Below the pieces are notes generated by a model, which had not been told where the DNA came from, made no database searches, and saw only the letters and a program-made list of their open reading frames with translations. A stretch of DNA of 21,858 nucleotides from a virus, in the IMG/VR virus record IMGVR_UViG_3300027824_000441, positions 1 through 21,858 of that record; one strand, given 5' to 3'. Position numbers and translations under genes: made by a program. Of the stretch, positions 1 to 7,251 are shown in pieces; position 1 is the first letter of the stretch, and every line of letters starts with the position of its first letter.

Positions 1-480
1 TCATGTCGACATCAGCCGCATGCAGCCACCCTTGCGGCCCGCGCGGAACAGGAAATCGACCAGGGCGCCGACTCCAGACAGCCGCGGCCATTTAACGACC
101 GCCGAAAGCTGCCAGACCTCTTCCACGGCATCGATGGCACCGAGCAGTGCGGGATCGTCGCCCGCAATCAGCAAAACCGGCAGGTCGCGATCGTGTGCGG
201 CGACGGTCATCAGGACGTAGCAGCCATCCTGGCCAGCCGCGTCCATTTCCGCGACCACTGCCATCGGGCGACGCCGGCGCAACACTGGTCCAATGTCATC
301 CCGGGTCGGTATACGCTCAACCGCAACGTTCAGGCATTCGCAGACACTACGAAACGCGCTCGACAGGCCGAAGTCGTCTTCGATCACCAGGACGACCGCC
401 TCTCGGGTAGCGCGCCCCGCACCGTTGCCGTTGTCCTGTGCCGTAACGCGTGCGCCAAACGTCTTGTTCATGTAGGTCAT
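1..480 (-). CDS. Single-domain response-regulator-like protein (probable pseudoreceiver)
   Basis: This 159-residue protein has a receiver-like (CheY-type) fold signature after a polar N-terminal tail of about 27 residues. Strand 1 ends in the acidic cluster VIEDD (residues 33-36), the usual metal-binding Asp/Glu pair. A conserved-type Lys lies in AVVKWP (K130), before the last helix. At the expected phosphoacceptor position, eight residues before the Gly of QDG, there is Glu (E78, in AEMDAAGQDG) instead of Asp, and the Thr/Ser switch position reads Ala/Gly (LLIAGDD). D80 is nearby, so a shifted alignment is possible. No DNA-binding or enzymatic output domain follows, so it would act by protein contact. 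It is transcribed leftward, away from the phage genes. The first ATG at 480 has a G-rich stretch just upstream; a second ATG lies three codons in. The family call is fairly sure; the loss of phosphorylation is inference. Confidence 0.7.
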   Translation of the reverse strand: MTYMNKTFGARVTAQDNGNGAGRATREAVVLVIEDDFGLSSAFRSVCECLNVAVERIPTRDDIGPVLRRRRPMAVVAEMDAAGQDGCYVLMTVAAHDRDLPVLLIAGDDPALLGAIDAVEEVWQLSAVVKWPRLSGVGALVDFLFRAGRKGGCMRLMST

Positions 481-643
481 TGCGCCCCCGACAATTAAGC
501 AATTCTGCTATCCTGGCGTCCAGAAGAAGGACGATGCCCGGTCAGTGTGACTCGGTGGGCAATGCCATCAAAGTGCCGGAACGGTTAGTTCACCGTGAAA
601 GTGCGGCATTACAGCGTTAATGCATGGCATGGTGGAGGCTTGC

Positions 644-1093
644 TTAGCCGCGATGCAGCGTCACCGTCCAATGGCAGCGACCGGATTGCAACGTGCCACT
701 GATGGCGTCCGATCCGGCGGCCATCCCCTCGAAGGCGATTGAAATGTCCTGGTGTTCAGCACCTTGACGGATGAGGCTACCACTGAGGTGGCCATCGTTG
801 GCGACCTCACCGTGGATCACCGCCGTGCTCTGGAACGGATCGAGACCGAATCCCCTTTCCCCGATTGACATAAGTCCCTGCGTCGTGGGGCCGCACGCGC
901 GTTCTGTCGGCACAACGGGGCCGACCCAGCGACCTTGCAAGCCGTGCAAGGCCAGAACCTGACCGGATTGCAGACGCTCACCCAGATCCGCCTCACATGC
1001 GCCGGTGAGGACAGACACGAGCAGCCCACAGACGGTCATCCAAAACCTGCCACGGCGGCACCATAGGATTTTTTTCAGATTCCTCTTGCCCAC
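644..1093 (-). CDS. Secreted protein, possible lipoprotein, of unknown function
   Basis: I do not recognise a family. The N-terminus looks like a Sec signal: a basic region (KRNLKK, then RRGRFW), a hydrophobic core (VCGLLVSVL) and TGAC, a weak lipobox with the candidate lipidated Cys. The mature part is about 117 residues, Gly-rich and probably beta-rich, with short hydrophobic strands and two further cysteines (ACG and GRC). The start is uncertain. GTG at 1093 keeps the basic n-region and is chosen for that reason. ATG at 1039 has a GGCAGG upstream but yields a signal peptide without a positive charge. An upstream ATG at 1192 would run through the inverted repeat and is less likely. It is transcribed leftward, divergent from the terminase. 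It could be a cargo (moron) gene or the host flank of a prophage. Confidence 0.5.
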   Translation of the reverse strand: MGKRNLKKILWCRRGRFWMTVCGLLVSVLTGACEADLGERLQSGQVLALHGLQGRWVGPVVPTERACGPTTQGLMSIGERGFGLDPFQSTAVIHGEVANDGHLSGSLIRQGAEHQDISIAFEGMAAGSDAISGTLQSGRCHWTVTLHRG

Positions 1094-1152
1094 CTGCCCC
1101 AGATTCTGGTATTGATTGCGGCATGATGGTGGTGAACGCAAGCGGGACGCCC

Positions 1153-1264
1153 TTCCGATAAGCTTGCTGCTTCCGATTACCACCTCGAACATCCGCGGCC
1201 TATTCCGGGCGGGTCATACGACTGCGCCAGGCTCTTGCCGTAATCGTCGGTAAGCTTATCGGAA
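1153..1264. repeat. Perfect 13-bp inverted repeat in the divergent intergenic region
   Basis: TTCCGATAAGCTT at 1153-1165 is the exact reverse complement of AAGCTTATCGGAA at 1252-1264, with 86 bp between the arms. Reading outward on either strand gives the same sequence, so each divergent gene is preceded by one identical arm. Less exact matches sit inside: CCGATTA at 1173-1179 and TAATCG at 1241-1246. The arms are too far apart for a terminator hairpin. They could be paired operator or promoter elements, or recombination sites. Confidence 0.6.
1235..1262 (+). promoter_or_regulatory. Candidate sigma-70-type promoter for the structural operon
   Basis: TTGCCG (1235-1240) and TATCGG (1257-1262) are spaced by 16 bp and lie about 20 bp before the terminase start. 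The -10-like hexamer falls inside the right arm of the inverted repeat, so a repeat-binding protein could block or aid it. Matches to consensus are only partial, so this is tentative. Confidence 0.25.
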
Positions 1265-1281
1265 AGTCCCTCACCTGAGCG

Positions 1282-2703
1282 ATGCCGGGTTCCTCCCACG
1301 ACTCGCAGAACCGGGCCGGGGAGTCCAGTCAGCATCAGGCAATCCGTTCCAGCCTCCTCGCCTGGGCATCCTCGGTCGTGGCAAGGAGCGGGCAAAGTCC
1401 GGCGCCGCATCACTGTTTGTTGCTCAACCGGCTCGACTCGGTGTGTCGAGGTGACATCGATCGTTTGATGGTGTTGATGCCACCTGGATCGGCGAAGTCG
1501 ACCTACGCGTCGCTGCTGTTCCCCGCCTGGTGGTTCACGCAGCATCCAGCCAGCTCGGTGATTGCAACGGCACACACGACAAGCCTGGCGGAGCACTTCG
1601 GTCGTCAGGTGCGCGAACTGGTCAGAGAGTACGAGGATCTGCTCGGCTATGGGCTGCATGCCGCTCGGAAGTCCGCAGGCCACTGGCAGACCACGACCAA
1701 GGGTGAATACTTTGCGGCCGGAATTCGTGGCCCACTGACTGGACGGCGCGCCGATCTCGCCGTCATCGATGATCCGACCAAGTCGCAGGCCGAGGCGGAC
1801 AGCCCCGTGATGCGCGAACGGCTCTGGAACTGGTACCGCTTCGATCTGACTACTCGGCTAAAGCCACGTGGTAGGATCGTACTGATCATGACGCGCTGGC
1901 ATGAAGATGATCTGGCCGGCCGTCTGCTCGCGCAGAACGCGGCCGAATGGCACCTGATCCGCCTTCCCGCTCTGGCCGAGGAGAACGATCCGCTCCAACG
2001 CCAGCCAGGTACAGCGCTGTGGCCGGACTGGGAAGACAAACCCGCCCTGTTTCGCAGGCGCGACACGATCGGTGAACGGGCATGGTCGACCTTGTACCAG
2101 CAATCGCCTCAGCCGATCGCCGGCAGCCTGTTCAAGACCGATTGCATCGATATTCTCGATGCCCCACCGACACGCTTCGACGGTATGGTCGTGCGCGCCT
2201 GGGACCTTGCCGCGACCGTGCCAACCGGGGGCAACGATCCGGATTGGACGACAGGTGTGAAGCTGTTGCACCAACAACCTGGTCGTTTCATTGTGCTTGA
2301 TGTGGTGCACATGCGCGGCTCGCCGCACGAGGTCGAAGTCGTCATTGCGGAAGCCGCGCGCATCGATGGCACTTCGGTCACCATCGGCCTGCCGCAAGAC
2401 CCCGGACAAGCCGGCAAACACCAGGCTTCCTACCTCGCCGGTCGCCTTGCCGGCTATCGCGTTGCGACCCGGCGCGAAACGGGCTCCAAGACCACGCGGG
2501 CAGCGCCTGTCGCATCACAGGTCGAGGCACGCAACTTCGCCATTGTCCGCGCCGGATGGAACCACGCCTTCCTTGAGGAGCTGCGCGACTTCCCATTCGG
2601 CCGCAAGGACGACCAGGTCGATGCGCTGTCGCACGCGTTCACAATGCTGACCGAGGCCGGGACGCCGGCGCGCCGCATCTCCTTGCCGTTCCTGGCACGC
2701 TAG
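1282..2703 (+). CDS. terL: Phage terminase large subunit (TerL)
   Basis: This is the packaging motor ATPase and nuclease that pumps DNA through the portal into the procapsid and cuts the concatemer. At 473 residues it is a normal length. The N-terminal ATPase domain shows the Walker A variant PPGSAKST (67-74), Walker B LAVIDDP (159-165) and a coupling-type segment IMTRWHEDD (202-210). The C-terminal RNase H-like nuclease carries the expected acidic residues at RAWDLAAT (D308), PQDPGQAGK (D373) and KDDQVDALSHA (D443/D444, D448). All key motifs are present, so it looks functional. The ATG at 1282 lacks a clear Shine-Dalgarno. It is the first rightward gene, and no small terminase subunit gene is evident beside it. 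The family call is very secure. Confidence 0.95.
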   Translation: MPGSSHDSQNRAGESSQHQAIRSSLLAWASSVVARSGQSPAPHHCLLLNRLDSVCRGDIDRLMVLMPPGSAKSTYASLLFPAWWFTQHPASSVIATAHTTSLAEHFGRQVRELVREYEDLLGYGLHAARKSAGHWQTTTKGEYFAAGIRGPLTGRRADLAVIDDPTKSQAEADSPVMRERLWNWYRFDLTTRLKPRGRIVLIMTRWHEDDLAGRLLAQNAAEWHLIRLPALAEENDPLQRQPGTALWPDWEDKPALFRRRDTIGERAWSTLYQQSPQPIAGSLFKTDCIDILDAPPTRFDGMVVRAWDLAATVPTGGNDPDWTTGVKLLHQQPGRFIVLDVVHMRGSPHEVEVVIAEAARIDGTSVTIGLPQDPGQAGKHQASYLAGRLAGYRVATRRETGSKTTRAAPVASQVEARNFAIVRAGWNHAFLEELRDFPFGRKDDQVDALSHAFTMLTEAGTPARRISLPFLAR

Positions 2704-2731
2704 CCGACCCAACACCCACATCAGTGGTCCC

Positions 2732-4150
2732 ATGCTCGAGACGATCTGCACCCTGATTCCGCAGGATCCGCACTATCCGGCGCGCGTGCGCACGCTGGAC
2801 ATTCTGAAGCGTGTGCTGGACGGGAAGCTGTACGACGTCCTGCCGCACCAATTCCATGAAGAGCGCGGCGCGGGTGGCGAATATATCCCGCTGCGCAACC
2901 GCCGGCCCAGCGTCCGCTATGCGCTCTGCCGCGTCGTGGTAGAAGACAGCGTTTCGCTTCTGTTCAGCGAAGGCCACTTCCCGACGATCGATTGCGCCGA
3001 TCGCACGATCCGCGCGGCGCTCGCTGATATCGCCAAGGAGACCCGTCTCAACCTGACTATGACCGAAGCGGCGATGCGGGGCGCCATCGGCTCCGTCGCG
3101 ATTCTCATGCGCTTGCTTCGTGGCCGCGTCTTCTTCGACGTTCTCGATACCACGTACCTTATGCCGGAATGGGATCCGCAGGAGCCGGACACGCTGATCC
3201 GGGTAACCGAGAAGTACAAGGTGCCGGGCGCTTTGCTCGCTTCGAGCGGGTACGAGATCGCCGACACCGCGATTGACTACTGGTTCACGCGGAGTTGGGA
3301 CACCGAGGGCGAGACCTGGTTTTTGCCGCTGCCAGTCGGCAGCTCGTTCGAGGCGGACATCGACGAAGAACGCAGCGTTCAGCACGGCCTTGGCTTCGTG
3401 CCGATGGTCTGGATCCGCAATCTGCCTGGTCCATCGTCCACCGGCGACGTTGCCGATGGCGCCTGCACATTCCGTGCCGCAATCGAAACGCAAATTGAAA
3501 TCGACTACCAGCTCAGCCAGGCCGGCCGCGGTCTGAAATACAGCAGCGACCCGACACTGCTGATCAAGGAGCCGGCCAGCACCGACAACGAGATCATCAA
3601 GGGTGCCGGTAACGCACTGGTGGTCAGCGAGAAGGGCGACGCCAGGCTGCTGGAGATCGGTGGCACGGCTTCCGCCGCGGTCATCGAATATGTGCGGACG
3701 CTGCGCGAGCTGGCGCTGGAAAGCGTGCATGGCAACCGAGCGAATGCCGATCGCCTGACCGCGGCCCAGTCGGGCCGCGCACTTGAACTGATGAACCAGG
3801 GCCTGGTGTGGCTCGCCGACAACCTGCGCGTCAGCTACGGCGAGGGTGCCTTGCTGTCGCTCGCGCGCATGGTGCTGCGGGCCTCGCAGATCTATCGGCT
3901 GCGGGTCATGGGGCGCGAGCTCGCAGCGATGGATCCCGTAGCGCGACTCTCACTCAACTGGCCGCGCTGGTATCCGACAACTGCGGATGACCGGCAGAAG
4001 GACGCCCAGACGCTGAGCACCCTGGCGAATGCTGGCCAGATCAGCCGCGAGAGCGCGGTGAAGGCGATCGCCGACACGTTCGACATTGAGGACGTGCCGG
4101 CCGAACTCGCGCGGATCGCCGTCGACCGGAACGCCAACGGAAGCAACTGA
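2732..4150 (+). CDS. Phage portal protein
   Basis: The portal forms the dodecameric ring at the capsid vertex through which TerL packages DNA and to which the tail connectors attach. The 472-residue length and placement between terminase and scaffold/capsid genes fit. The N-terminal half is mixed alpha/beta, with the crown and wing-like stretches around residues 60-230. A helical segment (about 270-400), including AAQSGRALELMNQGL and the following helix, resembles the stem and clip of the SPP1 gp6-like portal group. The C-terminus is helical, beginning TTADDRQKDAQTLSTLANAG, a pattern common in portals of this group. It starts 28 bp after TerL with a weak ribosome site. Its stop overlaps the next start as TGATG, indicating translational coupling. 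Portal is secure; the exact subfamily is inferred. Confidence 0.88.
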   Translation: MLETICTLIPQDPHYPARVRTLDILKRVLDGKLYDVLPHQFHEERGAGGEYIPLRNRRPSVRYALCRVVVEDSVSLLFSEGHFPTIDCADRTIRAALADIAKETRLNLTMTEAAMRGAIGSVAILMRLLRGRVFFDVLDTTYLMPEWDPQEPDTLIRVTEKYKVPGALLASSGYEIADTAIDYWFTRSWDTEGETWFLPLPVGSSFEADIDEERSVQHGLGFVPMVWIRNLPGPSSTGDVADGACTFRAAIETQIEIDYQLSQAGRGLKYSSDPTLLIKEPASTDNEIIKGAGNALVVSEKGDARLLEIGGTASAAVIEYVRTLRELALESVHGNRANADRLTAAQSGRALELMNQGLVWLADNLRVSYGEGALLSLARMVLRASQIYRLRVMGRELAAMDPVARLSLNWPRWYPTTADDRQKDAQTLSTLANAGQISRESAVKAIADTFDIEDVPAELARIAVDRNANGSN

Positions 4151-4560
4151 TGTCAGAAGATGATACTCCTGCCGGTCCGGTCGTTGATCCGATGACCGAA
4201 CTCCGTACGCGCGCCGAAACGCTCGAGCGTCGATTGGCTGAGATCGAACAGGAAGCCCGGGCGCGCGTCACTCGCGCCGAACTGAAAGTCGAGGCGTTAC
4301 GCGCCGGGATCGTGGACCTGGATGGTCTGAAACTCCTCGACCTCAGGAACGTCGAGCTGACCTCAGACGGCGAGCTCGCGAATGCCGCCGAGCTGATGGC
4401 GCAACTGAGGCGGGCAAAACCCTGGCTGTTCGGCGGGGCATCATCGTCCAGCCCGTCCAGTCCGCCTCCGGTACAGCCGCCGCGGCAGAAGCTGGCAACC
4501 GAAATGACCGATGACGAATATCGAGCCGCCCGCGCGGCAATCCTGAAACACCAATCATAA
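4150..4560 (+). CDS. Small coiled-coil capsid scaffold-like protein
   Basis: This 136-residue protein has a long charged amphipathic helix (about residues 15-52) likely to form a coiled coil. It is followed by LRAGIVDLDGLKLLDL and a segment ending AKPWLF (about 89-94). This pattern resembles GP20-type phage scaffold proteins, which end in a similar Lys-rich/PxLF motif. Then comes a Ser/Pro-rich linker and a short C-terminal helix (TDDEYRAARAAIL), which could contact capsid subunits. It sits between portal and major capsid protein, as scaffolds do, and its start overlaps the portal stop (TGATG). No serine protease motif is visible, so it is not a scaffold-protease fusion. The role is inferred from position plus motif pattern. 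Confidence 0.65.
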   Translation: MSEDDTPAGPVVDPMTELRTRAETLERRLAEIEQEARARVTRAELKVEALRAGIVDLDGLKLLDLRNVELTSDGELANAAELMAQLRRAKPWLFGGASSSSPSSPPPVQPPRQKLATEMTDDEYRAARAAILKHQS

Positions 4561-4574
4561 GAAGGAATCCCCGA

Positions 4575-6227
4575 ATGGGTATTCAGAATTTTCCGGCCGC
4601 CTTGCAACCGATCATCCAGCAGGGCTTCCTGGAGCGCGAATTCCAACAGGCGCTGAAGTCGCGGATCGGCTATCGTGCCTGCGCCGATCGGGTAAAGATC
4701 TCGGTCGGCATCGGCGAGACGCTGACCAGGACGCGCGCCGGGCTGAAGCCGAGTATTACGACGCCGCTGGCGGCGAGCACCAACACCAATCTCGATAACG
4801 GCATGACGCCGACAGGTTGGGGCGTAGAGCAGTACACGATCACGATCAACCATTACGCCGCTACGACCGACCTGAACATGGTCACGAGCCGCGTCGGCAT
4901 TGCGTCGCAGTTCCTGCAGAATGCCTATGTGAACGGCGAACAGGCTGCGCGCAGCCTGGACGAACTGGCGCGCAACGCCCTGTTCAGCAGCTATTTCGGC
5001 GGCAATACGCGGGTGCGCACCACGTTGGGAAGCCCCGGCACCGCTGTTTCGGTCGATGACGTTCGCGGCTTCCAGAATGCGTTCGTCAATGGCGTGCAGC
5101 AGACAGTTAGCGCGGCCAATCCGCTGACTGTCACTGTTGGCGCCAATGCCTACACACTGGTCGGCGTCACCGCCGATGTCACCAACGTCTCGACCGCTCC
5201 AAATGGCGTCTCCGGCGTGCTGACATTCTCGGGCAACGTGTCGGTGTCCGACGGCACGGCCGGCAATGCCGTGACGGCAGCCAATGCGTCGGTGATTGTC
5301 CGACCGTCGCAGCGTGCTACCACCGCCGCGCTGACCGCTACCGACATGCTCACGATGGGCAACCTGTTGGACGCGGTCTCCAAGCTGCGCATGAACGCGG
5401 TTCCGGAGATCAATGGTGTCTACAACTGCTATCTCGATCCCGTATCCGCCCGGCAGTTATTTGCGGATCCGGATTTCAAGCAATTGTTTCAAGGCGCTAC
5501 GTCCGCCAACCAGGTCTTCCGCCAAGGTATGACGAACGACTTCCTCGGCCTGCGGTTCGTCCCGACGACAGAGGCCTATGTGCAGGTGCATCCGGCGCTC
5601 GCCGGCCTGATGGTTCGGCGGCCGATCATCTGCGGCCAGGGCGCATTGATCGAGGGCGATTTCGCCGGTATGGCGGCCAAGGATGTAGCGCCGAAGGATT
5701 CGATCGTCGCTGTTGTCGATGACGTGGCGATGGTGACGCGCGAGCCGATCGACCGCCTGCTGCAGATCATTGCTCAGTCCTGGTACTGGATTGGCGGCTT
5801 GTGCGCGCCGTCCGATACTACGACCAACCCGAGCACGATCCCAACTGCCACCAACGCCGCGTTCAAGCGCGCCGGATGGTCGAGCACATCGGCTGATTCC
5901 CAGCAGACGGAACAGAACATGGCTATCGGCTCTATCACGCCATTCCGCCCAACTGGAACGGTTTCGCTCAGCGCGGGCACGGCATCCGCAGCAGTGCCCC
6001 TTGCCGGCGGAGGCGATTCGGTCGTGATAACCAACACCAGCGCCTCCCTCGCCTATGTGCGCTTTGGCGCCGATCCTTCGGTTTCGGCCTCGACCGCGGA
6101 TATGCCGGTGATGGCGAATGCGCGAGTGATGCTGTCAGTGAACAGTCTGGTCAGCTATGCCGCAGCGGTGCTCGCTGCCGGCAGCGGTGCAGTGCTGTTC
6201 ACTCGCGGCGACGGATCCTATCTCTGA
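4575..6227 (+). CDS. Major capsid protein with extra beta-rich segments
   Basis: The position after the scaffold, the good AAGAAGGA ribosome site (the best in the head module) and the sequence all support the main capsid subunit. The N-terminal arm and E-loop-like region cover about residues 1-110, with a helical spine-like segment at about 105-140 (ASQFLQNAYVNGEQAARSLDELARN). A Thr/Val/Ala-rich beta segment (about 175-245) interrupts the fold. The core continues with LLDAVSKLRMNAVP through the PIDRLLQIIAQSWYWIGGLCAPSD end (about 265-414). After a Thr/Ser-rich linker (414-450), a roughly 100-residue beta domain begins at ITPFRPTGTVSL and contains ADMPVMANARVMLSV. It resembles a fused decoration domain. 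An internal ATG at 5919 would allow that domain to be made alone. At 550 residues it is large. HK97 fold is inferred. Confidence 0.85.
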   Translation: MGIQNFPAALQPIIQQGFLEREFQQALKSRIGYRACADRVKISVGIGETLTRTRAGLKPSITTPLAASTNTNLDNGMTPTGWGVEQYTITINHYAATTDLNMVTSRVGIASQFLQNAYVNGEQAARSLDELARNALFSSYFGGNTRVRTTLGSPGTAVSVDDVRGFQNAFVNGVQQTVSAANPLTVTVGANAYTLVGVTADVTNVSTAPNGVSGVLTFSGNVSVSDGTAGNAVTAANASVIVRPSQRATTAALTATDMLTMGNLLDAVSKLRMNAVPEINGVYNCYLDPVSARQLFADPDFKQLFQGATSANQVFRQGMTNDFLGLRFVPTTEAYVQVHPALAGLMVRRPIICGQGALIEGDFAGMAAKDVAPKDSIVAVVDDVAMVTREPIDRLLQIIAQSWYWIGGLCAPSDTTTNPSTIPTATNAAFKRAGWSSTSADSQQTEQNMAIGSITPFRPTGTVSLSAGTASAAVPLAGGGDSVVITNTSASLAYVRFGADPSVSASTADMPVMANARVMLSVNSLVSYAAAVLAAGSGAVLFTRGDGSYL

Positions 6228-6604
6228 TGGCATTCGCTGACTCAGAGAAGACGGACATCCGTCGCTTCTGCGGTTATCCAGCTTATGGTGCCGCGGCCAG
6301 CGGGTTCGACGACTGGCGATTCTTTCAGGCCTATGGCTTGCTCGAATACCGCATGAACAACCTGTCTGCCGCAGAAGAGGCCGTTGTGCGGCGCTACCTT
6401 GGCACGCTGACTGTGCTCGAGTTCGCAGTTCCCCGTGCCGGCGACAATCTCGATACCGACCAAGCGGCAGTGTGGACGCGCAACCGTGACGAGCTGCGCG
6501 ACCGCACCAGATTGTTCGATGACTGGCGGCGCCGGCTTTGCAGTTTCTTTGGAATTCCGCTTGGGCCGGCACTGACCAGCAGCGGCATCACGGTGGTCGT
6601 CTGA
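6227..6604 (+). CDS. Probable head-tail adaptor (connector) protein
   Basis: This 125-residue, mainly helical protein starts in a TGATG overlap with the capsid gene stop. The N-terminal half holds DIRRFCGYPAYG, a motif type seen at the start of phage connector proteins, then helices around EYRMNNLSAAEEAVVRRYL. The C-terminal half has WTRNRDELRDRTRLFDDWRRRLCSFFGIP. Size, helical content and location directly after the major capsid gene fit an adaptor that docks under the portal ring. The function is inferred from position and fold type. Confidence 0.55.
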   Translation: MAFADSEKTDIRRFCGYPAYGAAASGFDDWRFFQAYGLLEYRMNNLSAAEEAVVRRYLGTLTVLEFAVPRAGDNLDTDQAAVWTRNRDELRDRTRLFDDWRRRLCSFFGIPLGPALTSSGITVVV

Positions 6605-6606
6605 TC

Positions 6607-7251
6607 ATGGATCCCGTGGAACTGCAGGACCGGATTTACCGGAGTCTGAACGCCGCGGCGCGCGCCGTAGGGGCTGACACCGATGCCTACCGGCCTTCGG
6701 GATTTTCCGAGCCCCTGGCTCCCGAAAACCGGTTCCTGCGCCTGCGTGCCGCGTTCACGGCACGTGACGGCAAGTTCGCGCATCCCAATGCCTATGGCGA
6801 CGCACTCTGGTACGGTATCTTCGACGCTGCCTACACGCGCCCGGGTGACTACCTCGTGCGCGCAGATAGCGTGTGGTTCATCGCCGCACAACAACGGCTG
6901 GTGCCGGTGCTGTGTGTGCAGACCAATCGCGTCGTCACATTTGCACGTCCGGCCGCACCTTCGGGTACGGGGGTGAACACTTACGGCGGCGTCATCACCG
7001 AGACCAACGAGGTATTGCTCACAAACTGGCCGGCAAGCGTACTCGGTGTGGCAGGCCGGGGTCATCCGAGCGCCGACCTCCCGAGTGACAGTTCGGTTCC
7101 ATACTGGACCGTTCTGATGCCGGCGATAGCGGGCATGATCCTGCTTCCGTCGGACCTGATGACGGATGACCTCGGGCGGAATGCGGTCGTTGCCGCAGCT
7201 GAGCTGACCGATCTTGGCTGGCGCATCACGGTAAAGCAGGCGACGACCTGA
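6607..7251 (+). CDS. Connector-region protein of unknown function
   Basis: I cannot assign a family. The 214-residue protein begins with a short helix (ELQDRIYRSLNAAARAVG), followed by alternating beta-type stretches with many aromatic residues (LWYGIFDAAYTRPGDYLVRADSVWFIAAQ). It ends in a compact beta C-terminus (LGWRITVKQ). No signal peptide or membrane helix is present. ATG at 6607 is preferred over an upstream ATG at 6538, because the upstream start would overlap the previous gene by 67 bp. It begins 2 bp after that gene and overlaps the next (TGATG). Its place between adaptor-like and tail-terminator-like genes suggests a head-closure or stopper role. That is inference only. Confidence 0.6.
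   Translation: MDPVELQDRIYRSLNAAARAVGADTDAYRPSGFSEPLAPENRFLRLRAAFTARDGKFAHPNAYGDALWYGIFDAAYTRPGDYLVRADSVWFIAAQQRLVPVLCVQTNRVVTFARPAAPSGTGVNTYGGVITETNEVLLTNWPASVLGVAGRGHPSADLPSDSSVPYWTVLMPAIAGMILLPSDLMTDDLGRNAVVAAAELTDLGWRITVKQATT

Noticed and set aside
481-643. RNA gene or terminator between the two leftward genes
   Set aside because: No convincing stem with T-run or RNA signature was seen; the ATGCAT palindrome near 621 is too small to support a call.
1153-1264. Mini transposon (MITE) with 13-bp terminal repeats
   Set aside because: No target duplication is visible beside the arms and the arms lie symmetrically before the divergent genes, so regulation is a simpler reading.
2639-3730. Long minus-strand ORF of 363 codons opposite the portal gene
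   Set aside because: It lies antisense to a well-supported portal and has an atypical, Arg/His/Ala-rich composition expected of GC-rich shadow frames.
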